This document shows positions 25,088 through 33,308 of a DNA stretch of 64,000 nt, piece by piece. This DNA comes from UBA8337 sp937907245. GTDB taxonomy: Bacteria > Pseudomonadota > Alphaproteobacteria > RS24. Under the pieces are notes generated by a model. The model was not told where the DNA came from. It saw only the letters and a program-made list of their open reading frames with translations, and ran no database searches. The translations under genes and the position numbers were made by a program. The DNA is taken from the NCBI GenBank assembly GCA_965219485.1, contig OZ244774.1:806001-870000 (forward strand). Reading direction: 5' to 3'. Position 1 is the first letter of the stretch. Every line of letters begins with the position of its first letter.

Positions 25088-25591
25088 TTAAAAGTCACTG
25101 CCTGGCGCATTGTCGCCAAAGCGACCTAGGTTGCCAAATATCTGACCCAGAATCGATAATTCCTGACCTTGGGTTTGCGTGGTGCGCTGGATGATGGGCA
25201 CAATAATACCATCGTCCAGTCCGTAGACCGCGAAATCTTTCACTGTATTATCGGCCGCGAAATAAATCGCCAAGACTTTGCGCTCGACTTCTTTTGGGGC
25301 GCGATAGCTTTCCGTCACAAAACGAGAGTTTACATAATAAAAGGCATTGCCATTTAGCTTGGTTACCGTGGACGGGGAGCCAAAACTATCTTGAACGGCT
25401 TGCATATTTGTGCGGCCTTTTTTCAAACTGTCGATTTGGCGCTCATCGAAAACATAGCCGCGGTTATCAATTACCGGGGCGCAAGCCTGCAAAGGCGCGA
25501 GTAGGGCAGCGAGAACCACGGCGGCCTGACTGGCGCGCCGAATGGGGTGTGACACTGTCTGTCTAATCTTTGCTTGTTCAATCAATCGCAT
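25088..25591 (-). CDS. bamE: Outer membrane protein assembly lipoprotein BamE
   Basis: BamE is an accessory lipoprotein of the BAM complex that folds outer-membrane proteins. The 167-residue precursor has a hydrophobic signal and lipobox LQAC with Cys37. The SmpA/OmlA domain follows: DERQIDSLKKGRTNMQAVQDSFGSPS, FYYVNSRFVTESYRAP and VLAIYFAADNTVKDFAVYGLDDG. It is transcribed alone against its neighbours, upstream of the cytochrome bc1 chaperone gene, as in many alphaproteobacteria. Confidence 0.93.
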   Translation of the reverse strand: MRLIEQAKIRQTVSHPIRRASQAAVVLAALLAPLQACAPVIDNRGYVFDERQIDSLKKGRTNMQAVQDSFGSPSTVTKLNGNAFYYVNSRFVTESYRAPKEVERKVLAIYFAADNTVKDFAVYGLDDGIIVPIIQRTTQTQGQELSILGQIFGNLGRFGDNAPGSDF

Positions 25592-25715
25592 GATTTATAA
25601 CCTATCTCAGATGGCTCGAAGGAGCAATGAATTGGGTAGCCAATCCAACGGCTGCTGGCAACCTAAAATATGAAAAACCACCAGAGTTTCCGCCCGCTCG
25701 GGCGAGGAGAGTATT

Positions 25716-26273
25716 ATGGGAATATTAGATTTTCTATCGTTGCGCCGCAAAGCACCTGATGTGTTGCCCGCCTATACAGCGATTATGGCACAGGCGCGCC
25801 GTCCTGATTATTATGGCGCGGGACAAGTGCCGGATAGTTTTGACGGCCGGTTTGATTTTCTTGCCGCGCATGTGCATTTGGTGCTTCGTCGCTTACGCAC
25901 AGACGGGGTGGCTCGCGATGAAGTGGGGCAGGCTCTGTTTGATGTGTTCTTCCGCGATATGGATCAAGCGATGCGCGAATCTGGCGTCGGTGATTTGGGC
26001 GTCGGCAAAAGAATTCGCAAAATGGCGCAGGCTTTTTATGGCCGTGCCGCCGCCTATGACGAAGCCTTGGGCAAAGCCGCGCCTGCGCGGGCGACCAAGG
26101 CGGCCAAGGCCCGCCTAGCTGAAGTGCTGACCCGCAATCTATATCCAGATACGCCAGACTTAGCCGATGCTGAGAAGATGACAGCGCTTGGAGATTATTT
26201 GTTAGGGTTAGAAAAGCAATTGGCAAAGCGGTCCCTTGAGGACATTTTGGCTGGCCAAGTTTTTGAAGGTTAA
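25716..26273 (+). CDS. Ubiquinol-cytochrome c chaperone (Cbp3-like)
   Basis: This 185-residue protein matches the Ubiq_cyt_C_chap family, whose mitochondrial member Cbp3 assists cytochrome b assembly into complex III. Recognisable parts are DFLAAHVHLVLRRLRTDG, QALFDVFFRDMDQAMRESGVGDLGVGKRIRKMAQAFYGR and a C-terminal helix. GAGGAGAG precedes the ATG. YceD follows after 17 bases. This is the usual alphaproteobacterial order. Confidence 0.92.
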   Translation: MGILDFLSLRRKAPDVLPAYTAIMAQARRPDYYGAGQVPDSFDGRFDFLAAHVHLVLRRLRTDGVARDEVGQALFDVFFRDMDQAMRESGVGDLGVGKRIRKMAQAFYGRAAAYDEALGKAAPARATKAAKARLAEVLTRNLYPDTPDLADAEKMTALGDYLLGLEKQLAKRSLEDILAGQVFEG

Positions 26274-26290
26274 GGTTTCGAGGTAAAGCA

Positions 26291-26890
26291 ATGACGCATC
26301 TCCCACATGATGATGAAACAGATTTAGAGCTTCCCTTTGGGGAAGGCGAGATGAGTGTTTTGGTGCGCCAAGACGGCGTGCCACCATCTGGCAAGACCTT
26401 GAAACATACAGCCGACGACGATGTGTTGCTGGCGCTGGCCACGCGCTTACAGGTCGAAGAAGTGGCGGCGTTAAGCTTTGAAGCTCTGCTGACACCGCTC
26501 GACAAATCTTGTTTATTGGCGACCGGCAAAGTGCGAGGGCGGTTGCGCCAACTTTGTGGCGTGACGCTTGAGCCCTTGTGGACGGATATTGAGCAAAGCT
26601 TCACACTTGAGTTTCAGCCCGCCGAACGGGTGGCTAAATATATGGTCCCCGAAGATGATTTTGATACAGATTTGCCAGAGGCCATGCAAAATGGCGAGGC
26701 GGATGTTGGTGAGGCGATTACGCAAGTTTTTGCTATGGAAGTGCCAGTTTATCCGCGCGCGCCGGGCGTTTCGTTTGATGGGTATGGGCAAAGTGAAGCC
26801 GAGATTGAGGCCGAAGATAAACGGCCATCGCCTTTTGCAGCTCTTGCTGGCTTGAAGTCCAGCTTGCAAGACGATGGCGAGGAAACTTGA
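26291..26890 (+). CDS. YceD/DUF177 family protein
   Basis: This 199-residue protein belongs to DUF177, which in many bacteria is linked to rpmF and plsX and has been tied to 23S rRNA accumulation. The characteristic parts are a central GKVRGRLRQLCGVTLEPLW and a C-terminal acidic domain ending in SPFAALAGLKSS. The rpmF gene that follows it in gammaproteobacteria is absent here; plsX comes next after 75 bases. The exact role is unknown. Confidence 0.88.
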   Translation: MTHLPHDDETDLELPFGEGEMSVLVRQDGVPPSGKTLKHTADDDVLLALATRLQVEEVAALSFEALLTPLDKSCLLATGKVRGRLRQLCGVTLEPLWTDIEQSFTLEFQPAERVAKYMVPEDDFDTDLPEAMQNGEADVGEAITQVFAMEVPVYPRAPGVSFDGYGQSEAEIEAEDKRPSPFAALAGLKSSLQDDGEET

Positions 26891-26965
26891 AGTTTTTAAC
26901 GAATTGGCGCATATAGGGCGCTAATAAGTGAGACATGGTGAAAGCCAAAAAAATTAGGGGCTCTC

Positions 26966-28009
26966 GTGCAAAAAACGATTATAGCGATTGATGCCATGGG
27001 TGGCGATGTGGGGCCAGAGGTCACTATTCGGGGGCTGGTTCAAACCAACCTCGAACGCCCAAATACGTCGTTCCTACTGTTTGGCGATGCCGAAAAAATA
27101 AATGCCGTATTGAGCCAGCACAAAAAGTTGCAACAGGTCTGCACGGTTGTCCATTGTGAAAAAGATGTATCTATGGATGCCAAGCCATCCGTGGCGCTGC
27201 GCCAAGGGCGCAAAGTGTCGGGCATGTGGCGGGCCATTGATGCGGTAAAACAAGGCGAAGCACAGGCTTGCGTGTCGGCCGGCAATACCGGCGCTTTAAT
27301 GGCTATGGGAAAAGTGGTTTTGCGCACGCTACCGGGCATCGAACGCCCGGCCATGGCAGCGATTTGGCCAACCGTGCGCGGCGAAAGCGTGGTGCTGGAT
27401 GTGGGCGCGAATATTGGCGGCACGGCGGCGCATTATGCGCAATTTGCGGTTATGGGCGCAGCTTATGCGAGCACGGTGTTTGGCCTTTCCGAGCCTGAAA
27501 TCGGCTTGTTGAATATTGGTGTGGAAGAAGTAAAAGGCACGGATGAAGTTAAGGACGCGGCTGAGTTATTGACGCTGTCGAATTTGAACTTCAAAGGGTT
27601 TGTAGAAGGCGATGGCATCGGCCGTGGGGATGTAGATGTTGTGGTGACCGATGGGTTCACGGGCAATATTGCGCTGAAAACAGCTGAAGGCACGGCCCGC
27701 CAAATTGGCGAATATTTGCGCCAAGCCATGGGCAGCTCCATCCTATCCAAAATTGGCTATGTTTTCGCCATGGGTGCCTTTAAAGCTTTGCGTAAGCGTA
27801 TGGACCCCAACGCTGCTAATGGCGGCATGTTGCTGGGGTTAAATGGTATAGTGGTAAAGAGCCATGGTGGCGCCGATGCAGATGGCTTTGCCACGGCTGT
27901 CGAGGTGGCTATTGAAGCGGCTGAGGCAGATATTCTGGGGGCCATCAGTTCGGATATTGAGGCAATGCAGGCCTTGCTAGATGACGCGTGGGCACAGTCT
28001 TTAACTTAA
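26966..28009 (+). CDS. plsX: Phosphate acyltransferase PlsX
   Basis: PlsX converts acyl-ACP to acyl-phosphate at the start of phospholipid synthesis. The 347-residue protein begins IIAIDAMGGDVGPEVTI and has CVSAGNTGALMAMGKV, GANIGGTAAHYAQFAVMG, GIGRGDVDVVVTDGFTGNIALKTAEG and the C-terminal HGGADADGFATAV. All are typical. The start is GTG with AGGGGC upstream. fabH follows after 25 bases. Confidence 0.96.
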   Translation: MQKTIIAIDAMGGDVGPEVTIRGLVQTNLERPNTSFLLFGDAEKINAVLSQHKKLQQVCTVVHCEKDVSMDAKPSVALRQGRKVSGMWRAIDAVKQGEAQACVSAGNTGALMAMGKVVLRTLPGIERPAMAAIWPTVRGESVVLDVGANIGGTAAHYAQFAVMGAAYASTVFGLSEPEIGLLNIGVEEVKGTDEVKDAAELLTLSNLNFKGFVEGDGIGRGDVDVVVTDGFTGNIALKTAEGTARQIGEYLRQAMGSSILSKIGYVFAMGAFKALRKRMDPNAANGGMLLGLNGIVVKSHGGADADGFATAVEVAIEAAEADILGAISSDIEAMQALLDDAWAQSLT

Positions 28010-28034
28010 CTCTTGAATAACGAGCGAGGTTTTC

Positions 28035-29015
28035 ATGAGCCAAAAAACAAAAATTATCGGTATAGGATCCTACCTACCCGAAAAGATTGTCAGTAATGAG
28101 GACCTAACAAAAATTCTAGATACAAGTGACGAATGGATACAAAGTCGCTCGGGCATTCAGCAGCGCCATCAGGCAGCTGAAAATGAGACCACCTCAGATT
28201 TGGCCGTTCAGGCCGCGCAAGATGCTCTGGCAAATGCCAAGTGCAGCGTCGACGACATAGACTTAATTATTGTTGCCACGACAACTCCGGATTTGACGTT
28301 TCCGGCCACCGCAGCCCTGGTGCAGAAAAAACTGGGGATGCGACATGGCGCAGCTTTTGATGTGCAGGCAGTATGCTCTGGCTTTGTTTATGGTTTGAGT
28401 GTGGCCAGCGCCATGCTCGAAACAGGGCAAGCGAAACGCGCCTTGCTCATTGGTGCCGAAACCATGACCCGCTTGTTAGATATGGACGACCGAGGCACGG
28501 CCGTTTTATTCGGCGATGGCGCAGGGGCTGTTGTGCTGGAGGCCTATGAGGTAGCGCCGGACGAGCTAGACACAGCTAGTTATGTGATGGGCTCTTATTT
28601 GCGATCGGATGGGGCATTGTCGGACATTCTTTATGTCGATGGTGGGCCTTCCACGACCGGCACAACGGGGCATCTTCGTATGCAAGGGCGGGAGGTCTAT
28701 CGCCATGCGGTCGGCAATATTTCAGATGCTATCAACACGCTATTAGAGCGCACAAAAATGACCATCGCCGATGTCGATTGGTTTGTGCCGCATCAAGCCA
28801 ATAAGCGCATCATCGACGGGGTCGCCAAAAAAATTGGCCTGCCAATTGAAAAGACGGTGGTCACCATTCACCAACATGCCAATACATCGGCAGCCTCTAT
28901 TCCTTTGGCGCTATGCCAAATCGTTAGGCAGGGCAAAGTAAAGCCAGGCGACATCCTAATGTTGGAGGCGATGGGCGGGGGCCTGACCTGGGGCGCCAAC
29001 CTTATCCGCTGGTAA
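28035..29015 (+). CDS. fabH: Beta-ketoacyl-ACP synthase III
   Basis: FabH starts fatty-acid chains by condensing acetyl-CoA with malonyl-ACP. The 326-residue protein has the catalytic triad Cys114 (AVCSGF), His253 (PHQANKRI) and Asn283 (HANTSAAS), plus the glycine-rich MGGGLTWGANLIRW C-terminus. The start has GAGCGAGG upstream. plsX-fabH-ihfA-MerR is a conserved alphaproteobacterial order. Confidence 0.97.
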   Translation: MSQKTKIIGIGSYLPEKIVSNEDLTKILDTSDEWIQSRSGIQQRHQAAENETTSDLAVQAAQDALANAKCSVDDIDLIIVATTTPDLTFPATAALVQKKLGMRHGAAFDVQAVCSGFVYGLSVASAMLETGQAKRALLIGAETMTRLLDMDDRGTAVLFGDGAGAVVLEAYEVAPDELDTASYVMGSYLRSDGALSDILYVDGGPSTTGTTGHLRMQGREVYRHAVGNISDAINTLLERTKMTIADVDWFVPHQANKRIIDGVAKKIGLPIEKTVVTIHQHANTSAASIPLALCQIVRQGKVKPGDILMLEAMGGGLTWGANLIRW

Positions 29016-29099
29016 TAACCGTGCGTTAAGGTTTTGTTTTTGCTTGCATGATTTAAATCTCATGTGCTTATATTCATCTAGATTAAGAGGAGTTTCACG

Positions 29100-29402
29100 G
29101 TGGGAAAAACGATTACGCGCGCTGATTTAAGTGAGGTTGTTTACAATACCGTTGGTCTTTCGCGAAGCGAGTCGGCCCAGATTGTTGAAACCGTTCTCGA
29201 TCTTGTCTCGGATGCTTTGGTTCGTGGCGATGATGTGAAGCTCTCCTCTTTTGGTTCGTTTCTCGTGCGTCATAAAAATGGCCGCGTGGGGCGCAACCCT
29301 AAAACCGGCGAAGAAGTGCCGATCGACCCGCGCCGCGTCCTCAGCTTTCGCGCTAGTCATGTCCTCAAAAGTAAAATTAACAAAATGGCCGGCCTCGACT
29401 AG
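29100..29402 (+). CDS. ihfA: Integration host factor alpha subunit
   Basis: IHF is the sequence-specific DNA-bending heterodimer used in replication, recombination and transcription. The 100-residue protein has KTITRADLSEVVYNTVGLSRSESAQIVETVLDLV, GDDVKLSSFGSFLVRHKNGRVGRNPKTGEEV and PRRVLSFRASHVLKSKIN, the IHF-alpha pattern. The start is GTG with GAGGAG 9 bases upstream. It precedes a MerR gene. Confidence 0.96.
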   Translation: MGKTITRADLSEVVYNTVGLSRSESAQIVETVLDLVSDALVRGDDVKLSSFGSFLVRHKNGRVGRNPKTGEEVPIDPRRVLSFRASHVLKSKINKMAGLD

Positions 29403-29411
29403 GTCGATTGC

Positions 29412-29804
29412 ATGAGCGACACAAAATCAGAAACCGCCTTTCGAACCATTAGCGAAGTTGCGCAAGCCCTAACGCTAAAGCCACATGTACTGCGCTTTTG
29501 GGAAAGCAAATTTGACCAAATCCAACCGATGAAGCGCGCCAATGGACGGCGCTATTATCGGCCTGAAGATGTCGCGCTGATTTCTGGCATCCAGCATTTA
29601 TTGTATGAGCAGGGCATGACCATTAAGGGCGTGCAAAAACTGATTAAAGATGAAGGCATTGCCAGCATTCGTGCGCAGCGCCAGGCCAGTCAGCAAAAAT
29701 CGACCCAAGGCACGTCGTTGACGCCAGGGCAACGGGGGCAATTAGAGGCCGCGCGCCAAAGCCTCCTGCAAGCGCGACTTTTGCTCACAGATAAAGACAC
29801 CTAG
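29412..29804 (+). CDS. MerR family transcriptional regulator
   Basis: This 130-residue protein has an N-terminal MerR winged-helix domain (FRTISEVAQAL near 10, VLRFWESKF near 26-34, NGRRYYRPEDVALI near 44-57, LLYEQGMTIKGVQKLI near 63-78). A Gln-rich linker and a C-terminal helix follow. It lacks the cysteines of metal-sensing members. The ihfA-MerR pair is common in alphaproteobacteria, but the target is not known. It starts 9 bases after ihfA. Confidence 0.9.
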   Translation: MSDTKSETAFRTISEVAQALTLKPHVLRFWESKFDQIQPMKRANGRRYYRPEDVALISGIQHLLYEQGMTIKGVQKLIKDEGIASIRAQRQASQQKSTQGTSLTPGQRGQLEAARQSLLQARLLLTDKDT

Positions 29805-29860
29805 TCACAGCTTAAGCTGGCTTGCCTTTTGGCTCGAAAGCTTTTAGAAATTCCTCACGT

Positions 29861-29937
29861 CGGAGCGTAGCGCAGCCCGGTAGCGCACTTGTCTGGGGGA
29901 CAAGGGGTCGTGGGTTCGAATCCCGCCGCTCCGACCA
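29861..29937 (+). tRNA. tRNA-Pro (GGG)
   Basis: This is a 77-base cloverleaf with acceptor arms CGGAGCG/CGCTCCG, anticodon stem CTTGT/ACAAG with loop CTGGGGG (anticodon GGG), a GTTCGAATC T-loop, and CCA encoded at the 3' end. Confidence 0.97.
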
Positions 29938-29981
29938 ATTCGATACCATAAGTGGCCCCCGCTTATTTTGGAGAGAGAACA

Positions 29982-30062
29982 ATGACTTCTATTTTACCTA
30001 TCGTAATTTTTATTGCGGCTATGTTTGTTTTAAACATTATTCAGTTCGGCCGCCCAGACTAA
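29982..30062 (+). CDS. 26-residue membrane peptide
   Basis: This is a very short gene between tRNA-Pro and a terminator. The peptide starts MTSILPIVIFIAAMFVLNII and ends QFGRPD. It is one membrane helix of about 19 residues with a polar tail. The ribosome site GGAGAGAG at 29970 is ideally placed 7 bases before the ATG, and an intrinsic terminator follows 32 bases after the stop. That combination supports real expression. I do not recognise the family. It could be a small subunit or regulator of a membrane complex, but nothing shows which. Confidence 0.65.
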   Translation: MTSILPIVIFIAAMFVLNIIQFGRPD

Positions 30063-30093
30063 GCCTATCGTCTCTCGTTTATGGAGACCGAAT

Positions 30094-30129
30094 AAAAGCC
30101 GCTTCCCTTTGGGAGCGGCTTTTTATTTT
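30094..30129. terminator. Bidirectional intrinsic terminator
   Basis: AGCCGCTTCCC and GGGAGCGGCT form a long stem (one bulge) with loop TTT, flanked by AAAA on the left and TTTTTATTTT on the right. It would end the tRNA-Pro/small-peptide transcript and, on the other strand, the DUF2842 transcript. A second small stem (GTCTC/GAGAC, 30070-30088) lies just before it. Confidence 0.88.
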
Positions 30130-30131
30130 GA

Positions 30132-30191
30132 ACTTATTCTTCCTCGTCGGGACTTATTCTTCCTCGTCGGGACTCATTCTTCCTCGTCAGG
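30132..30191. repeat. Three tandem 20-base repeats at the 3' end of the DUF2842 gene
   Basis: The unit ACTTATTCTTCCTCGTCGGG occurs at 30132, 30152 and 30172; the last copy differs at two bases. On the minus strand the innermost copy encodes the final PDEEE and stop codon, and the other two repeat the same coding-plus-stop segment downstream. It looks like a recent local duplication. Confidence 0.9.
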
Positions 30192-30431
30192 ACGTTGCAT
30201 CCAATAAATAATCGCGCCCGCCGGAAGCACCCAAGCAATGCCGGTAATCAGATAAAAGACAAACTCAATTGCCTTATTGTCTGGCACACTTGTCGTCACC
30301 GCCACGGTCATTACCAAGAGGGCGTAAACTACAATCAGGACAAGCATGGCAATAAGGCCAATAAGTTTGCGCAAGCGCATAGGCAGCCAAGGTTTGCGAA
30401 ACGGTTTTTTGGAGTTTTGAATATCTGTCAT
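30174..30431 (-). CDS. DUF2842 family small membrane protein
   Basis: The start at 30431 gives an 85-residue protein with the family pattern: LPMRLRKLIG, a first membrane helix (about 25-45), and a second helix ending AWVLPAGAIIYWMQRPDEEE. The frame extends further upstream to 30578, but that part does not look like protein and would run through the COX15 promoter region. DUF2842 is known mainly from alphaproteobacteria, often near COX15, and its function is unknown. The last 20 bases of the gene are tandemly repeated downstream. Confidence 0.85.
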   Translation of the reverse strand: MTDIQNSKKPFRKPWLPMRLRKLIGLIAMLVLIVVYALLVMTVAVTTSVPDNKAIEFVFYLITGIAWVLPAGAIIYWMQRPDEEE

Positions 30432-30533
30432 GGCGAAGGGGTAGCACGAAAGCGCTACGGCTTCCAAAGCGTAAAGCGCTCTCGCGATGTTTGGTCGCAA
30501 GGCGAGGGAATGAAAACGCGGTATAAGGCTCGC

Positions 30534-31592
30534 ATGACAAGCAAAGCGCAAATCAATATCTCTTCGGCCGACCGGCAAATCGCCATGTGGCTATTCACGG
30601 TCGCTGGCTTCGTGGTTCTCATGGTGCTGGTGGGGGGGCTAACGCGCCTGACCGATAGCGGCCTATCGATTACCGAATGGGCGCCTATTCGCGGCGCCAT
30701 TCCGCCGCTCTCTCATGCCGATTGGATGAGCGAGTTTAATAAATACCGACAAATCCCAGAGTATCTTCTGGTCAATGCCGGCATGTCGCTGGCTGAGTTT
30801 CAGTTCATCTATTGGTGGGAGTGGGGACATCGATTCTTGGGTCGTGTGGTCGGCTTGGTGTTTTTGCTGCCGTTCTTGGTGTTTCTCGTGCAAGGCAAAA
30901 TCAGCCGCGCCCGCTTGCCCGCCTTGATGGGGCTTTTCGTCTTGGGCGGCCTGCAAGGGTTTATGGGCTGGTATATGGTGGCCAGTGGCCTGTCAGAACG
31001 AGTGGACGTGAGCCAATACCGATTGGCAATGCACTTAGGATTAGCATTGATTATTTTCTGTTGCAGCGTTTGGTTGGCCTTGGGCTATTGGCGCGGAGCG
31101 CAAACTGTGAGCCCACGATCGGCCTCTATTTTGGTGGCGGCGGGTATTGTTGTGGTAGTGTTGATGCAGTCTTTGCTGGGCGCCTTGGTGGCTGGTATTC
31201 ATGCTGGCAGAACCTACACCGATTGGCCGCTGATGGATGGCGAGTTCATTCCGTCGGGTCTGTTGTCGCAACAGCCAGTTTGGCGCAATTTCTTTGAGAA
31301 TATTCTGACCGTTCAATTTGACCACCGTATGGCGGCCTATGCCATCACGGCTTTGGTCGGTTGGCATATTTACAAGGTTCTTAAAACCAACTCGAACCCG
31401 CAGGTGCGCCTCAGCGTGGTGGTGCTTGGCGGGGCTGTGAGCGTGCAAATCATTCTTGGCATTACCGCGCTCATGTGGGCTGTGCCAATGGGGCTAGCGG
31501 CAGCGCACCAAATTGGGGCTGTGGCTGTGTTGGGGGCCGCTGTCACGCATTTGCACCTGCTACGCTTTAAACCTCGCGAAAACAACGCTTAG
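30534..31592 (+). CDS. ctaA: Haem A synthase (COX15/CtaA type 2)
   Basis: This membrane enzyme converts haem O to haem A for aa3-type cytochrome oxidase. The ATG at 30534 (AAGG upstream) gives 352 residues, the family length; the frame upstream to 30195 overlaps the opposite gene and is not protein-like. Features include VGGLTRLTDSGLSITEW near 30-46, WEWGHRFLGR near 94-103, LGLALI with its histidine, a second-half QFDHRMAAY and HQIGAVAVLG. These histidines are the haem ligands. Eight membrane segments are expected. ATG 30510 is an alternative start. Confidence 0.93.
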   Translation: MTSKAQINISSADRQIAMWLFTVAGFVVLMVLVGGLTRLTDSGLSITEWAPIRGAIPPLSHADWMSEFNKYRQIPEYLLVNAGMSLAEFQFIYWWEWGHRFLGRVVGLVFLLPFLVFLVQGKISRARLPALMGLFVLGGLQGFMGWYMVASGLSERVDVSQYRLAMHLGLALIIFCCSVWLALGYWRGAQTVSPRSASILVAAGIVVVVLMQSLLGALVAGIHAGRTYTDWPLMDGEFIPSGLLSQQPVWRNFFENILTVQFDHRMAAYAITALVGWHIYKVLKTNSNPQVRLSVVVLGGAVSVQIILGITALMWAVPMGLAAAHQIGAVAVLGAAVTHLHLLRFKPRENNA

Positions 31593-31636
31593 CGATACGG
31601 TAAATAAATACCAAAATAATAAGTCATTGTTTTTGC

Positions 31637-31723
31637 AGTGTAAAAACACTCAAAACGCACTTGCTTTCGGGGCTAGACCCACGTAAAACACGTTCAACAT
31701 CTAATAAGGGGCCTAATGTTGGG
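31637..31723 (+). promoter_or_regulatory. Possible structured leader of rplM
   Basis: In the 151-base gap before rplM there is a small hairpin AGTGT-AAAA-ACACT (31637-31650). A second inverted repeat CAACAT/ATGTTG, separated by 17-18 bases, ends about 20 bases before the start codon. This could be a leader for L13 autoregulation, but the stems are short. Confidence 0.3.
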
Positions 31724-31743
31724 CTTTTGGATAGGAAATAGTT

Positions 31744-32205
31744 ATGAAGACTTATTCTGCGAAACCGTCTGATATTGAGAAAAAGTGGATTCTCATTGAC
31801 GCCGAAAACTTGGTTGTTGGCCGTCTGGCAGCTGTCATTGCGTCGCGCTTGCGTGGCAAACATCTTCCGACTTTCACGCCGCATATGGATACGGGCGATC
31901 ACGTCATTGTTATCAATGCCGAAAAAGTGAAATTCACGGGTAAAAAATTGTCTGACAAGAAATATTATCGCCACACGGGATATCCCGGCGGTATTAAAGA
32001 GACCACGCCGGAGAAAGTGCTGGAAGGCAAGTTCCCAGAGCGCCTTGTTGAGATGGCCGTGAAGCGCATGTTGCCACGTGGCCCAATGGCCCGTCAGCAG
32101 TTCAGCAATTTGAAAGTCTATGCAGGCCCTGAGCATCCCCATGTTGCTCAGTCTCCAGAAGTTCTGGACGTCGCATCGATGAACACTAAGAATGTGAGGG
32201 CATAG
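31744..32205 (+). CDS. rplM: 50S ribosomal protein L13
   Basis: L13 is an early-assembling large-subunit protein. The 153-residue product matches throughout: KWILIDAENLVVGRLAAVIASRLRGK near 14-39, HVIVINAEKVKFTGKK, YYRHTGYPGGIKE and VKRMLPRGPMARQQFSNLKVYAGPEHPH. It is followed by rpsI after 2 bases, the standard L13-S9 operon. Confidence 0.98.
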   Translation: MKTYSAKPSDIEKKWILIDAENLVVGRLAAVIASRLRGKHLPTFTPHMDTGDHVIVINAEKVKFTGKKLSDKKYYRHTGYPGGIKETTPEKVLEGKFPERLVEMAVKRMLPRGPMARQQFSNLKVYAGPEHPHVAQSPEVLDVASMNTKNVRA

Positions 32206-32207
32206 GT

Positions 32208-32738
32208 ATGTCGGATACAATAGAAACACCGGTAGAAAACACCGACACAGCGCTCAGCTCCGCCCTTGAAGGCGCAGCCAGCGTAGATGGCACAGTAACT
32301 GCCGAAACCGTTGCCGCGCCTGCCGCGCCTGTCGAGCCACAAATCGACGAGCAAGGCCGTGCCTATGCAACTGGCAAACGTAAGAATGCCATTGCTCGGG
32401 TTTGGATTAAGCCAGGCACCGGACTGATTACGGTAAATGGAAAAACCGAAGAAGTTTTCTTCGCCCGTCCTGTGTTGCGCATGATTTTGCGTCAACCTCT
32501 CATCGCTGCGGAACGCAATGGCCAATTTGATGTGGTCGCGACGGTAAGTGGTGGCGGTCTGTCGGGTCAAGCTGGCGCGGTGCGTCATGGTATTTCCAAG
32601 TCGCTAACGTATTATGAGCCCGGTCTTCGCGGTGTTCTCAAAAGCGGTGGCTTCCTGACACGCGATAGCCGTGTTGTAGAACGTAAGAAATATGGTCGTG
32701 CCAAAGCGCGTCGTAGCTTCCAGTTCTCTAAACGCTAG
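32208..32738 (+). CDS. rpsI: 30S ribosomal protein S9 with acidic N-terminal extension
   Basis: The C-terminal ~125 residues are typical S9: YATGKRKNAIARVWIKPG, TVNGKTEEVFFARP, VSGGGLSGQAGAVRHGISK and the basic tail KYGRAKARRSFQFSKR that reaches the P-site tRNA. The first ~50 residues are a Glu/Ala/Thr-rich extension, as seen in several alphaproteobacteria. The operon ends in a strong terminator. Confidence 0.97.
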   Translation: MSDTIETPVENTDTALSSALEGAASVDGTVTAETVAAPAAPVEPQIDEQGRAYATGKRKNAIARVWIKPGTGLITVNGKTEEVFFARPVLRMILRQPLIAAERNGQFDVVATVSGGGLSGQAGAVRHGISKSLTYYEPGLRGVLKSGGFLTRDSRVVERKKYGRAKARRSFQFSKR

Positions 32739-32760
32739 GTCTTTTGCCTTTTACGAAAAG

Positions 32761-32788
32761 AAAAAGGGACCTTTTGGTCCCTTTTTTT
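32761..32788 (+). terminator. Intrinsic terminator after rplM-rpsI
   Basis: AAAAAGGGACC and GGTCCCTTTTT form the stem with a TTTT loop, and the T-run continues for seven bases. It lies 22 bases after the rpsI stop. Confidence 0.95.
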
Positions 32789-32826
32789 GTTATGTAGAAA
32801 GAGCCTAAGAAAAGAGAGATTCGAAG

Positions 32827-33297
32827 ATGGATAAAATTCCCGGAAGTAGCGTAACGATAACAGAAATTATGGAGTTTCTGCCGCATCGGTACCCATTTTT
32901 ATTGGTCGACCGCGTGGTGGAGATGGATGGCGAGAAGTCAGGCGTTGGCATTAAGAATGTGACCGCGTCGGAGCCTTGGTTTACGGGGCATTTCCCAGAC
33001 AATCCAGTGTTTCCAGGCGTCTTGATTATCGAGGCTATTGCTCAAGTTTCGGCTATTTTGGTTATGCAAAATGCCAAGGACGAAGGCAATCCGATGGTCA
33101 CCAAGACGATTTATTTCATGACGGTCGATAAAGTGCGCTTCCGCAATCCAGTAACGCCGGGCGATCAGATGCGCATTCACGTGACGCAAATTCGTCGTCG
33201 CGGCATGGCCTATAAATTCAAAGGCGAGGTTTTCGTCGATGGCAAATTAATGGCCGAAGGCGAAATTATGGCCATTAATCACGACCCTGACGCGTAA
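32827..33297 (+). CDS. fabZ: 3-hydroxyacyl-ACP dehydratase FabZ
   Basis: This hot-dog enzyme dehydrates 3-hydroxyacyl-ACP in fatty-acid elongation. The 156-residue protein has LPHRYPFLLVDRVVEM (18-33), the catalytic His55 in GHFPDNPVFPGV and Glu69 in IIEAIAQVSAIL, then KVRFRNPVTPGDQM. The start has AAGAGAGA upstream. Unlike in many genomes it is not in an lpx cluster but stands before argC. A lipid A-specific neighbour is missing. Confidence 0.95.
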   Translation: MDKIPGSSVTITEIMEFLPHRYPFLLVDRVVEMDGEKSGVGIKNVTASEPWFTGHFPDNPVFPGVLIIEAIAQVSAILVMQNAKDEGNPMVTKTIYFMTVDKVRFRNPVTPGDQMRIHVTQIRRRGMAYKFKGEVFVDGKLMAEGEIMAINHDPDA

Positions 33298-33308
33298 GGA
33301 ATACGAAG

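Noticed and set aside
25783..26604. 273-codon frame on the minus strand
   Set aside because: It lies opposite the Cbp3-like chaperone and YceD genes, has a low-complexity Ser/Arg/Pro composition and no ribosome site. The plus-strand genes have clear family matches.
30195..30533. 113-codon N-terminal extension of the haem A synthase frame
   Set aside because: It overlaps the DUF2842 gene on the opposite strand, is rich in Asn/His/Arg and lacks membrane character. The ATG at 30534 gives the family length.
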